Source: Delftia acidovorans
Lineage (GTDB): Bacteria; Pseudomonadota; Gammaproteobacteria; Burkholderiales; Burkholderiaceae_C
Length of the DNA stretch: 34,324 nucleotides
NCBI GenBank assembly: GCA_031286585.1
Contig: JAITUC010000016.1
Span: forward strand, 1 to 34,324
Direction: 5' to 3'
The notes beneath the pieces were generated by a model. The model worked only from the letters and a program-made list of their open reading frames with translations. It ran no database searches and was not told the origin of the DNA. The translations under genes and the position numbers were made by a program. Position 1 is the stretch's first letter. Every line of letters starts with the position of its first letter. Positions 22,291 through 34,324 of the stretch are shown here, in pieces.

Positions 22291-24326
22291 GCGCAGAGGG
22301 GCGCCGCCGCAGCGGGCGGATGGACGGGCGGCCGGCCGAGCAGATAAGCGAGCAGATGATCGAGCAGATGGCCGGGCGGCCGCTGCGGTGGCGGGCCCTG
22401 CTGGTGTCCGCAGGGCTGGTGGCGATGGCGATGCTGCTGGTGGGGGCGTTCGGGCTGCGCGGCGGCGCTGCAGGCGTTGCGGTGCAGCTGCGCCAGGCGC
22501 AGCTGTGGGCATCGCCCAGCCAGCGCTGGGAGCCGCCTGGGGCGTTGGAGGCGGCGGACGATGCGGTGCTGGACGCGGCCACGCCCTGGCGCGAGGTGGA
22601 TCTGCCCTATGCGGGGGACAGGGCCGTGTCGGGCAGCGGCGAACTGGCCCTGGCGCCGCCGGAGGTGCGCTGGTTCCGCGCCGTGGTGCCGCCCGGGGCG
22701 CTGGCGGCTTCGCCCCAGGGGGCGCGCCTGTATATCCCGCGCTGGCAGACGGTGGGCACGGTGGCGGTGTATGTGGACGGGGCGCTGGCCTGGCAGACGC
22801 GCGGCAGCCGGGTGTGGAACAGTTTCAACCGGCCGGTGTGGCTGGACCTGGGCGGGCTGGCGCAGCCGGGCAGGCCGCTGCAGGTGCATGTGCGCATGGC
22901 CAGCCAGCAGGGCGTGGGCGGGGCGCTGTCCAGCCTGTGGGCGGGGCCGGCCGAGTCGCTGCGCCTGTCCTGGCGGCTGCGCAGCCTGTTCCAGGCCGAT
23001 CTGGTGGTCTACACGGCGGGCTCCTACCTGGTGCTGGGCGTGTTCGCGCTGGCGCTGTGGACGCTGCAGCGGCGGCGCGGGGATGTGGTGTTCCTGCTGT
23101 TCTTCCTGATGTCGCTGTGCCAGTTGCTGGGCTCGCTGCAGTTCATGGTGGACGGCGAGGGGCTGGCCCTGTCGGACGGCTGGTTTTCCTGGCTGACGCT
23201 GGCGGGCCTGATGGGCGCCACGGTGGCGGCCTTCCATTTCCTGTCCCTGGTGCAGCGCAGGCGCAGGCCGCTGCTGGGCCGGGTGCTGCAGGGCTATGTG
23301 GGCACGGTGCTGCTGGTGGCGGTTCCGCTGTGGGGGCCGGTGCACGAGACCATCCTGCCGCTGCTGCGGCTGCTGATGGTGCCGCCGGAGATCCTGGTGC
23401 TGTGCATGGCCGTGGTGGGCGCCTGGCGCATGCGCGATGGCGGCAGCACCATGCTGGCGGTGTGGATGCTGCTGTCGTTTCCCATCGGCTTCCATGACCT
23501 GGCGCTGCAAAGCTACCTGATCAGCATAGAGAGCATCTACCTCACGCCCTATGTGTACCTGGGGCTGTTCACCCTGTTCCTGCTGGTGGCCTACAAGCGC
23601 TACAACGGCGCGCTGGCCGTGGCGGAGAATGCCAACATCCACCTGGCCGAGCGGCTGCGTGCCCAGGAGGCCGAACTGGCCCAGGCCCATGAGCGTCTGC
23701 TGGCCGTGGAGCGCGAGCAGACGCTGATGCAGGAGCGCCAGCGCCTGATGCGCGAGATGCACGACGGCGTGGGCTCCTCGCTGATGAGCGCGCTGCGCGT
23801 GGTGGAGTTCAATCAGGCCGGCACGGTGAACCTGGTGCAGTTGCTGCAGGAGTGCATCGATGACCTGAAGCTGTCCATCGATTCGCTGGAGCCGCTGGAC
23901 TGCGACCTGCTGGCGCTGCTGGCCGGGCTGCGCTACCGGCTGGGGCCGCGCCTGGAGGGGGCGGGGCTGCGGCTGAACTGGGAGGTGAGCGACCTGCCCG
24001 CGCTGCCCTGGCTGGACGCGCAGGCCGCCCTGCATGTGCTGCGCATCCTGCAGGAGGTGCTGACCAACATCATCAAGCACAGCGGCGCACGCGAGATCAC
24101 GGTGCGCACGGCCCAGGCCGCGCAGGAAGGCCGGGCCGGCGTGCAGGTGATGGTGGTGGACGATGGCCATCCCTTCGACCGCGCCCAGGCCCCCACCGAG
24201 GGCCGCAAGGGACTGGCGAACATGCGCACGCGCGCGCTGGCGCTGCAGGCCCGGCTGGACTGGGCGCCGCTGGCCGGCGGCAACCGCTTCACGCTGTGGA
24301 TGCCGCTGGAGCGGGCGGGGCCCTAG
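22287..24326 (+). CDS. sensor histidine kinase with extracytoplasmic domain and multi-helix membrane module
   Basis: 679 residues. A cytoplasmic N terminus of about 33 residues precedes TM1 (LLVSAGLVAMAMLLVGAFGL). A periplasmic, probably beta-sandwich domain spans about 60-240 (WREVDLPYAG, RLYIPRWQTVGTVAVYVDG). About seven membrane helices follow at about 245-440, as in 7TMR-DISM receptors. A coiled-coil linker leads to a HisKA_3 dimerisation box with phospho-accepting His492 in REMHDGVGSSLMS. The HATPase domain has its N box at NIIKHSGA (Asn594) and a G box at GRKGLANM. It should phosphorylate the coupled NarL-type regulator. The stop shares CTAG with the stop of the convergent corA-like gene. 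Confidence 0.88.
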   Translation: MSAEGRRRSGRMDGRPAEQISEQMIEQMAGRPLRWRALLVSAGLVAMAMLLVGAFGLRGGAAGVAVQLRQAQLWASPSQRWEPPGALEAADDAVLDAATPWREVDLPYAGDRAVSGSGELALAPPEVRWFRAVVPPGALAASPQGARLYIPRWQTVGTVAVYVDGALAWQTRGSRVWNSFNRPVWLDLGGLAQPGRPLQVHVRMASQQGVGGALSSLWAGPAESLRLSWRLRSLFQADLVVYTAGSYLVLGVFALALWTLQRRRGDVVFLLFFLMSLCQLLGSLQFMVDGEGLALSDGWFSWLTLAGLMGATVAAFHFLSLVQRRRRPLLGRVLQGYVGTVLLVAVPLWGPVHETILPLLRLLMVPPEILVLCMAVVGAWRMRDGGSTMLAVWMLLSFPIGFHDLALQSYLISIESIYLTPYVYLGLFTLFLLVAYKRYNGALAVAENANIHLAERLRAQEAELAQAHERLLAVEREQTLMQERQRLMREMHDGVGSSLMSALRVVEFNQAGTVNLVQLLQECIDDLKLSIDSLEPLDCDLLALLAGLRYRLGPRLEGAGLRLNWEVSDLPALPWLDAQAALHVLRILQEVLTNIIKHSGAREITVRTAQAAQEGRAGVQVMVVDDGHPFDRAQAPTEGRKGLANMRTRALALQARLDWAPLAGGNRFTLWMPLERAGP

Positions 24327-25486
24327 TCCTGCGCCGTGCGCGCCATGTAGCGCTTGCGCCAGAAGAACACGGTCAGGCCCACGGCAATCGCCGTCATCGA
24401 GCCCATGGCCCACCAGAAGCCGTCCTGCTTGTGCACCAGGGGGATGAACTCGAAGTTCATGCCGAAGATGCCGGCAATCAGGTTCAGCGGCAGGAACACG
24501 GCGGTCAGCGCGGTGAGCGTGCGCATGATGTCGTTGGTGCGGTTGCTTTGCACCGAAAAATGCATCTGCACCACGGTCTCGGTGCTCTGCTCCAGCCGCC
24601 GCACGTGGTGGACCACGCGCTCTATGTGTTCCAGCACGTCGCGGCTGCGCACCTTGAGCAGGTCGAGGTCACGCAGCGCTGCCGTGTCCTCGGGCGGCGC
24701 CCAGGTCTCCAGCGCGTCGGTCCAGTCCTGCACGGCGGCGCGCTGGTCTTCGCAGACCTCGTCCAGCTCATGCAGGGCCAGGCGAGCGTCCAGCAGCGCG
24801 CCCCAGTTGGCAAAGCGCGTGCGCGGGCGCAGCAGTTCGGTCTGCCAGTGGTCCAGCTGGCGCGACAGTTCGCGGCGCAGGTCCAGGAAGCCATCCACGA
24901 TGAGGTTGACCACGCGCAGCATGAGGTCGGCCGGGCTGGCGGGCAGCCGCGTGCCGGAGGTGGGGTTCAGCCGCCCCTCGCGGGGGTCATTGGGCACGGC
25001 GGCCAGCAGCCGCGCGGCATAGGCGTCACGCACGGTGCAGTCGTCGGGGTGCACGGACAGCAGCACCTGGTCGAACATGGCAAAGCCCACGGGGCTGGTG
25101 TCGATGTTGCGCAGCACGGGCGGGCCTGTGCGCTTCACGGGAGGCGCAGCCTGCGCTGCAGCGCGCGCCTGCCCGCTGGCCAGGCGGCGAAAGACCAGCA
25201 GGTCGTACTGCGAGGTGTAGTCGTAGCGCGAGGGCAGCTGGGCGTTGAGCAGGTCCGAGACATGCAGGTCCACCAGTTGCTGGCCCGACAGCAGTTGCAG
25301 CGTGCGCTGCACCTCGGCCAGCCGTTCCTGCAGGGTGGCGCGGGTGCAGGAGATCCAGACGAATCCCTGCGCGGGCGCCTGATCGGGCAGGGCGGCCAGC
25401 TCGGTGGCGCCGCCCGGCTGCAGGTGGAAGATGCGCATGTTCCTGGCGGCGGGGGCGGCTCCCGCGGGCGGCGTCACCGGCTGCAT
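24323..25486 (-). CDS. CorA-family divalent cation transporter (CorA/ZntB type)
   Basis: 387 residues. A long N-terminal cytoplasmic domain with predicted long helices (about 190-310) leads to two C-terminal membrane helices. The defining GMN motif sits at the end of the first (NLIAGIFGMNFEFIPLVH), and the C terminus is basic (FFWRKRYMART). The family forms pentameric channels for Mg2+, Co2+ or, in ZntB, Zn2+; the loop after GMN does not settle the ion. It starts 4 bases after the hemB stop, so it is co-transcribed with hemB. HemB is a metal-dependent enzyme, which may explain the pairing (inference). Confidence 0.9.
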   Translation of the reverse strand: MQPVTPPAGAAPAARNMRIFHLQPGGATELAALPDQAPAQGFVWISCTRATLQERLAEVQRTLQLLSGQQLVDLHVSDLLNAQLPSRYDYTSQYDLLVFRRLASGQARAAAQAAPPVKRTGPPVLRNIDTSPVGFAMFDQVLLSVHPDDCTVRDAYAARLLAAVPNDPREGRLNPTSGTRLPASPADLMLRVVNLIVDGFLDLRRELSRQLDHWQTELLRPRTRFANWGALLDARLALHELDEVCEDQRAAVQDWTDALETWAPPEDTAALRDLDLLKVRSRDVLEHIERVVHHVRRLEQSTETVVQMHFSVQSNRTNDIMRTLTALTAVFLPLNLIAGIFGMNFEFIPLVHKQDGFWWAMGSMTAIAVGLTVFFWRKRYMARTAQD

Positions 25487-25490
25487 GCGC

Positions 25491-28215
<2,725 letters not shown>

Positions 28216-28225
28216 AATCCGCTCC

Positions 28226-28600
28226 ATGAGCGAACACCCACGTCCCGGGGCCGGCAGCGGCCAGCAAGGCGCAGGCAACTACTATGCGCGCCACATCTTC
28301 TTTTGCCTCAACGAGAGGCCCAACGGCGAGGACTGCTGTGCGCTGCACGGCGCCAAGGCGGGCTTTGACCACTGCAAGAAGCAGGTCAAGCAGCTGGGCC
28401 TGGCCGGCAAGGGCCAGGTGCGCGTGAACAAGGCCGGCTGCCTGGACCGCTGCGCGGGCGGGCCCGTGGCCGTGGTCTACCCCGAAGGCACCTGGTACAC
28501 CTTCGTGGACGAGTCCGACATCGACGAGATCGTCGAGTCCCACCTCAAGAACGGCCAGCCTGTGGAGCGCCTGCTGCTGCCGCGCGATGTGGGCCGCTGA
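28226..28600 (+). CDS. thioredoxin-like [2Fe-2S] ferredoxin
   Basis: 124 residues from ATG 28226. The fold is recognised by HIFFCLNE (Cys27), DCC (Cys37/38) and GCLDRC (Cys72, Cys76): a first cysteine pair about ten residues apart and a CX3C pair, as in NuoE-like or Aquifex-type ferredoxins. An extra Cys50 is present. VAVVYPEGTWYTFVDESDIDEIVESHL is the conserved C-terminal half. It probably carries electrons or supports Fe-S metabolism in the cytoplasm. It starts 10 bases after the VanZ-like gene. The opening 20 residues are Gly/Pro-rich and probably disordered. Confidence 0.88.
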   Translation: MSEHPRPGAGSGQQGAGNYYARHIFFCLNERPNGEDCCALHGAKAGFDHCKKQVKQLGLAGKGQVRVNKAGCLDRCAGGPVAVVYPEGTWYTFVDESDIDEIVESHLKNGQPVERLLLPRDVGR

Positions 28601-28680
28601 GCACCGGCTGGAACTTTGGGCCTTTCCGGGCATCAGTGCTTTGTCAGCTTGGATTGGCTGCTACTACTAGGATAGCGATT

Positions 28681-29316
28681 GTGAATGCGCAGACCGAACG
28701 TTTGACCTTGACCGGCCTTGCCGGGGCCGTGGAGGCCCTGCGCGATGCGCCGGCCGCCGATGCAACGCCGCGCGGCGTTGCCATCATCGCCCACCCCCAT
28801 CCGCTGTTCGGCGGCACCATGGACAACAAGGTGGTGCAGACCCTGGCGCGTGCCTTCGTGCAGTGCGGCTACACGGCCGTGCGATTCAACTTCCGCGGCG
28901 TGGGCGCCAGTGCCGGCGAGCACGACGCGGGCGTCGGCGAGGCCCAGGACATGCTGTCCGTGGTCCGTCAGGTCGCTCCCGAAGGACCGATCGCGCTGGC
29001 CGGCTTCTCCTTCGGAGCCTTCGTCACCAGCCATGTGCTGGCGGAGCTCTGGAACGAGGGCCGGGTGGAACAGGCGGTACTGGTGGGCACGGCGGCCAGC
29101 CGTTTCACCGTGGCTCCCCTCCCGCCCGAGGCCCATGACCGGACCCTGGTGGTGCACGGCGAAGCCGATGACACGGTGCCGCTGTCTGCCGTCATGGACT
29201 GGGCGCGGCCGCAGATACTGCCTGTTACCGTCGTGCCCGGGGGCGGTCATTTCTTTCACGGACAATTGCCGCTGCTCAAAAGCCTCGTGGTCCGCCATTT
29301 GCGCTCACTCCCCTAG
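28681..29316 (+). CDS. alpha/beta hydrolase (dienelactone-hydrolase-like serine hydrolase)
   Basis: 211 residues if it begins at GTG 28681, with AGGAT 8 bases upstream; an in-frame GTG at 28636 is less likely. AHPHPLFGGTMDNKVV (about 38-52) and FNFRGVGASAGEHD are diagnostic of this small hydrolase group. The nucleophile is Ser110 in GFSFGAF, with Asp163/164 in GEADDTVP and His190 in GGGHFFHG. The substrate is unknown. TTGTCA at 28641 and TACTAG at 28665, 18 bases apart, could be its own promoter, which would put the transcript start very close to the GTG. Confidence 0.87.
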   Translation: MNAQTERLTLTGLAGAVEALRDAPAADATPRGVAIIAHPHPLFGGTMDNKVVQTLARAFVQCGYTAVRFNFRGVGASAGEHDAGVGEAQDMLSVVRQVAPEGPIALAGFSFGAFVTSHVLAELWNEGRVEQAVLVGTAASRFTVAPLPPEAHDRTLVVHGEADDTVPLSAVMDWARPQILPVTVVPGGGHFFHGQLPLLKSLVVRHLRSLP

Positions 29317-29408
29317 CGGCCCGCGCCGCTGCTCAACAGGCCTGCCCCATCGGGCGGACATGTTTTCGCCTTTCCTGCATTCCCTGCCCTTTAGCGAGAG
29401 TTTTCCTC

Positions 29409-30578
29409 ATGAAGCCACTTTCCTCCACGCTGCGAGTCCTGGCACTGGCGGCCGCCATGGCGCCGGCCCTGGCGCTGGCGCAGATCACCCCGCCCCAGCC
29501 GCCCGAGATCGCGGCACGCAACTATCTGCTGGTCGACGTCACCGCCAACCAGGTGCTGGGCGCCAAGGACATCGATGCGCCCATCGAGCAGGCCTCGCTG
29601 ACCAAGCTCATGACCGGCTACCTGGTCTTCGACGCGCTGCGCGCCAAGAAGATCACGCTGGAGCAGCGCCTGCCCGTGAGCGAGCGCGCCTGGAAGATGC
29701 CCGGCTCGCGCATGTTCATCGACCCCAAGATGCAGGTGCCGGTCGATGACCTCATCAAGGGCATGATCGTGCAGTCCGGCAACGACGCCACCATGGCCCT
29801 GGCCGAAGGCGTGGGCGGCTCGGCCGAGAACTTCGTGCGGCTCATGAACGAGCAGGCCAAGGCGCTGGGCATGAAGAACACCAGCTACAAGAATCCCGAG
29901 GGCCTGACCGAGCCCGGCCACCTGACCACGGCGCGCGACCTGTCCATCCTCGCCCAGCGCCTGATGCAGGACTTCCCCGAGTACATGCACTACTACTCGA
30001 CCAAGAAGTACTTCTACCCGGGAACGCCGGCTTCCAACGGCACCAACCGCAACTCGCTGCTGTTCCGCGACCCGACCGTCGATGGCCTCAAGACCGGCCA
30101 CACGGCTGCCGCCGGCTACTGCCTGGTGGCCACCGCCAAGCGCGACCTGCCCAACGTGGGCAGCCGCCGCCTGATCTCCATCGTGCTGGGCGCGGCCAGC
30201 GAGAACGCGCGGGCCAATGAAAGCCAGAAGCTGCTGAACTGGGGCTATGCGGCCTTCGATTCGGTCAAGCTGTTCGATGCCGAGCAGGCCGTGGCCACGC
30301 CCGAAGTCTGGAAGGGCAAGGCGAACACCGTCAAGATCGGCCGCACCACGCCCATCGTGGTCACCGTGCCGGCCGGCAGCGGCGGCAAGCTGAGCACCGA
30401 AGTCGTGCGCCAGGACCCGCTGATCGCCCCGTTCACCAAGGGCCAGGCCATGGGCACGCTCAAGGTCAAGATGGGTTCCGATACCGTGGCCGAAGTGCCG
30501 CTGGTGGCGCTGGAAGGCGTGGAGCAGGCAGGCTTCTTCGGCCGTGCCTGGGATGCGATCCGCCTCTGGATCAAGTAA
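29409..30578 (+). CDS. dacC: D-alanyl-D-alanine carboxypeptidase (PBP5/6 type)
   Basis: 389 residues with a Sec signal peptide (cleavage near ALA, residue 24). It has the three penicillin-binding motifs: Ser63-x-x-Lys66 (SLTK), Ser123-Gly-Asn125 and Lys228-Thr-Gly230 (KTG). The PBP5 C-terminal beta domain follows, and the protein ends in the amphipathic helix GRAWDAIRLWIK that anchors such enzymes to the periplasmic face of the inner membrane. It trims the terminal D-Ala from peptidoglycan pentapeptides. DacA, DacC and DacD cannot be told apart with confidence from sequence; the symbol follows common annotation of this type. It is located just before the str operon promoter. Confidence 0.92.
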   Translation: MKPLSSTLRVLALAAAMAPALALAQITPPQPPEIAARNYLLVDVTANQVLGAKDIDAPIEQASLTKLMTGYLVFDALRAKKITLEQRLPVSERAWKMPGSRMFIDPKMQVPVDDLIKGMIVQSGNDATMALAEGVGGSAENFVRLMNEQAKALGMKNTSYKNPEGLTEPGHLTTARDLSILAQRLMQDFPEYMHYYSTKKYFYPGTPASNGTNRNSLLFRDPTVDGLKTGHTAAAGYCLVATAKRDLPNVGSRRLISIVLGAASENARANESQKLLNWGYAAFDSVKLFDAEQAVATPEVWKGKANTVKIGRTTPIVVTVPAGSGGKLSTEVVRQDPLIAPFTKGQAMGTLKVKMGSDTVAEVPLVALEGVEQAGFFGRAWDAIRLWIK

Positions 30579-30630
30579 GCCCCGCGCCTGTCGCGCAGGC
30601 CCTCGTGTACTGGCTTGAAGGGGATGCGGT

Positions 30631-30659
30631 TGTGCGATCTCCCGCAAGCTGGTACAGTC
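30631..30659 (+). promoter_or_regulatory. sigma-70 promoter of the str operon
   Basis: TTGTGC (30631-30636) and TACAGT (30654-30659) are separated by exactly 17 bases. Transcription would start near 30666, giving a leader of about 70 bases before rpsL. Confidence 0.65.
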
Positions 30660-30667
30660 GAGGGCTT

Positions 30668-30721
30668 TTCGGAATTTCCGAAGGGATTCACGTTTTCGCT
30701 TTTCGCAAGCAATTCACGTTT
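30668..30721 (+). promoter_or_regulatory. rpsL leader with a palindrome and a direct repeat
   Basis: TTCGGA-ATT-TCCGAA (30668-30682) is a perfect inverted repeat at the likely 5' end of the transcript. ATTCACGTTT occurs twice (30686-30695 and 30712-30721), with CGCTTTTCGC between. The AT-rich sequence differs from its surroundings. Its role is unknown; a control element for ribosomal-protein expression is plausible. Confidence 0.4.
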
Positions 30722-30735
30722 AGGGACGTTTATTA

Positions 30736-31113
30736 ATGCCAACCATTAACCAACTCGTGCGTCAGGGCCGCACGGTCGAAGTTGTCAAATCCAAGAGCCC
30801 TGCTATGGAAAACTGCCCTCAGCGCCGCGGCGTGTGCACCCGTGTGTACACCACGACGCCCAAGAAGCCTAACTCCGCTCTGCGTAAGGTTGCCAAGGTG
30901 CGCCTGACCAACGGCTTCGAGGTCATCTCCTACATCGGTGGTGAAGGCCACAACCTGCAAGAGCACAGCGTCGTGCTGGTGCGCGGCGGCCGTGTGAAGG
31001 ACTTGCCCGGTGTGCGTTACCACATCGTGCGTGGCTCCCTTGACCTGCAAGGCGTCAAGGACCGCAAGCAAGCCCGTTCCAAGTACGGCGCGAAGAAGCC
31101 CAAGGCCAAGTAA
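30736..31113 (+). CDS. rpsL: 30S ribosomal protein S12
   Basis: 125 residues, full length. It begins [12 protein letters not shown] and holds the highly conserved [18 protein letters not shown] loop at the decoding centre, with the lysines at 43/44 intact as in streptomycin-sensitive strains. The C terminus [12 protein letters not shown] is typical. First gene of the str operon, driven by the promoter at 30631-30659. The ATG is preceded by AGGGACG at the far end of the usual distance. Confidence 0.98.
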   Translation: MPTINQLVRQGRTVEVVKSKSPAMENCPQRRGVCTRVYTTTPKKPNSALRKVAKVRLTNGFEVISYIGGEGHNLQEHSVVLVRGGRVKDLPGVRYHIVRGSLDLQGVKDRKQARSKYGAKKPKAK

Positions 31114-31273
31114 GCCCTGCGTTTTTTCGAGGAAGGTGCTGTATCCCGCGTGGCGCGAGATCCAGCGTAGTGACCCCAAACGCAAGTGTTTTGCGCGGGT
31201 CGAGTAAGTGGGAGTCCTGTTGGCTCTCGCGGTGTCTGAAAAGATGCCAACTGAAGCAAGATAGAGGTAAAAA

Positions 31274-31747
31274 ATGCCACGTCGTCGCGAAGTCCCCAAA
31301 CGTGAAATCCTGCCGGATCCCAAGTTCGGCAATGTCGAGCTGTCCAAGTTCATGAACGTGATCATGGAAGGCGGCAAGAAGGCGGTCGCAGAACGCATCA
31401 TCTACGGTGCCCTGGACCTGATTCAAAAGAAGCACCCTGACAAAGACCCGCTGGAAGCCTTCGTTGTTGCCATCAACAACGTCAAGCCCATGGTCGAAGT
31501 GAAGTCCCGCCGTGTTGGTGGTGCCAACTACCAAGTGCCCGTCGAAGTGCGTCCCGTGCGTCGCCTGGCCCTGTCCATGCGCTGGCTGAAGGAAGCCGCC
31601 CGCAAGCGCGGCGAGAAGTCCATGGCCCAGCGCCTGGCCAACGAGCTGCTCGAGGCCACCGAAGGCCGTGGCGGCGCCATGAAGCGCCGTGACGAAGTGC
31701 ACCGCATGGCCGAAGCCAACAAGGCGTTCAGCCACTTCCGCTTCTAA
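31274..31747 (+). CDS. rpsG: 30S ribosomal protein S7
   Basis: 157 residues, complete. [19 protein letters not shown] at the start, [22 protein letters not shown] in the middle and [13 protein letters not shown] at the end are characteristic. GAGGT precedes the ATG. S7 nucleates assembly of the 30S head. In E. coli it binds the rpsL-rpsG intercistronic mRNA to repress the operon; the 160-base gap here (31114-31273) is long enough for such a site but I cannot identify it. Confidence 0.98.
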   Translation: MPRRREVPKREILPDPKFGNVELSKFMNVIMEGGKKAVAERIIYGALDLIQKKHPDKDPLEAFVVAINNVKPMVEVKSRRVGGANYQVPVEVRPVRRLALSMRWLKEAARKRGEKSMAQRLANELLEATEGRGGAMKRRDEVHRMAEANKAFSHFRF

Positions 31748-31767
31748 GAGCACTTCGCTCCCGATCA

Positions 31768-31802
31768 GACAGGCCGCATGCATTTTTGCCTGCGGCCTTG
31801 TC
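31768..31802 (+). promoter_or_regulatory. large hairpin between rpsG and fusA
   Basis: GACAGGCCGCA (31768-31778) pairs with TGCGGCCTTGTC (31791-31802) with a single bulged T, and the stem extends outward through ATC/GAT with another bulge. The loop includes CATTTTTGCC, but no U-tract follows the stem. It may be an RNA-processing or partial termination site setting the ratio of S7 to EF-G. Confidence 0.55.
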
Positions 31803-31895
31803 TCGATTAGGAGCATCCCCAGATAAGACTGCTGTCCGTCTGCACCATGAGGCTGGAACGGGCAGAGACTCCCTCCATACGATCAAGGATCCATC

Positions 31896-34004
<2,109 letters not shown>

Positions 34005-34013
34005 GCTTTTTTG

Positions 34014-34019
34014 TATAAT
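34014..34019 (+). promoter_or_regulatory. perfect -10 hexamer TATAAT after fusA
   Basis: TATAAT at 34014-34019 begins 10 bases after the fusA stop and 13 bases before the terminator stem. No -35 is recognisable at the right distance. If active, transcripts would meet the terminator within about 50 bases, so it could produce a very short RNA or feed tuf by read-through. Confidence 0.3.
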
Positions 34020-34031
34020 TGAAGGCTTTTG

Positions 34032-34077
34032 AATCGCAGCATCCCGGCGCTTTTGGCGCCGGGATGCTGCGATTTTT
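34032..34077 (+). terminator. 19-bp perfect intrinsic terminator between fusA and tuf
   Basis: The arms at 34032-34050 (AATCGCAGCATCCCGGCGC) and 34056-34074 are perfectly complementary around TTTTG. The right arm ends in ATT, followed by three more T. It should separate fusA from tuf transcription, at least partly, and could also work in the opposite direction. Confidence 0.85.
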
Positions 34078-34179
34078 GCCGGTCTGCGATCCCATGCCGC
34101 CCTGTCACCTGTGCGGGGCGACCAAGCAATGGGGTGCAGACCTTAAACATCACACAGGTTTTGCTCTTTCGGAGAAATC

Positions 34180-34324
34180 ATGGCAAAAGAAAAATTCCAG
34201 CGGAACAAGCCGCACGTCAACGTTGGCACCATCGGTCACGTGGACCACGGCAAGACGACCCTGACGGCTGCTATCGCTACCGTTCTGTCCAAGAAGTTCG
34301 GCGGCGAAGCCAAGGCTTACGACC
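34180..34324 (+). CDS. tuf: elongation factor Tu, 5' part (cut by the window edge)
   Basis: The first 48 codons of EF-Tu: [20 protein letters not shown], then [28 protein letters not shown]. The G1 motif GHVDHGKT is at 19-26. GGAGA lies 4 bases before the ATG. It follows fusA as in the str operon but behind a strong terminator, so it probably has its own promoter within 34078-34179; none is obvious there. Confidence 0.97.
   Translation, partial: MAKEKFQRNKPHVNVGTIGHVDHGKTTLTAAIATVLSKKFGGEAKAYD

Noticed and set aside
30579..30630. GCCTG/CAGGC stem after dacC as a terminator
   Set aside because: Only 5 bp and not followed by a T-run.

Overview
The window is GC-rich (roughly two thirds G+C by eye) and densely coded. 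Its right end is the bacterial str operon (rpsL-rpsG-fusA-tuf). The gene repertoire suggests a beta-proteobacterium of the family Comamonadaceae, most likely Delftia or a close relative: an IPTL-CTERM-type surface protein, an MCE-type ABC operon with a STAS-fused permease, HemJ instead of HemG/HemY, and dispersed GC-rich intergenic repeats. The genus is an inference from recall, not a search result.

Layout. (1) 1-280: possible end of an insertion sequence, a large inverted repeat, a 9-bp tandem repeat and a terminator. (2) 264-5632, all on the minus strand: a TauE/SafE exporter, then a polar amino-acid ABC importer (binding protein, permease, ATPase), a cysteine-dioxygenase-type cupin and a PLP-dependent C-S lyase. 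Together they look like a cyst(e)ine or organosulfur uptake and degradation unit with sulfite export. It has an internal terminator after the binding-protein gene and a structured region with a perfect terminator ahead of tauE. (3) 5932-9708: a zinc-less quinone-oxidoreductase-like enzyme divergent from a LysR regulator, then a GMC flavoenzyme convergent with that regulator. (4) 10030-13795: an MCE lipid-transport operon (STAS-permease, ATPase, MCE protein, lipoprotein), interrupted by a dispersed repeat. (5) 14099-17712: stress and small-protein genes (CsbD, a secreted protein with three CX10C repeats, hemerythrin, MarC, dienelactone hydrolase, a small unknown).

(6) 17713-24326 is the most distinctive part. 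A large glycine-rich secreted protein with an IPTL-CTERM-like sorting tail is translationally coupled to a small Tat-exported protein with a sulfite-oxidase-like molybdopterin fold that lacks the cysteine ligand. Both are divergent from a NarL/FixJ-type response regulator coupled to a 7TM sensor kinase. The 220-bp region between the two arms carries an array of ATGTCGCCC-type half-sites in direct and inverted orientation, starting at a plausible -35 element of the surface-protein gene. This is the best candidate for an undescribed signal-controlled surface system.

(7) 24323-30578: CorA-family transporter and hemB, divergent from hemJ; then a VanZ-like protein, a thioredoxin-like ferredoxin, an alpha/beta hydrolase and a D,D-carboxypeptidase. 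(8) 30631-34324: the str operon with a good sigma-70 promoter, a repeat-containing leader, a large hairpin between rpsG and fusA, and a 19-bp perfect terminator between fusA and tuf. Three convergent gene pairs meet exactly at palindromic stop signals (CTAG twice, TGATCA once).
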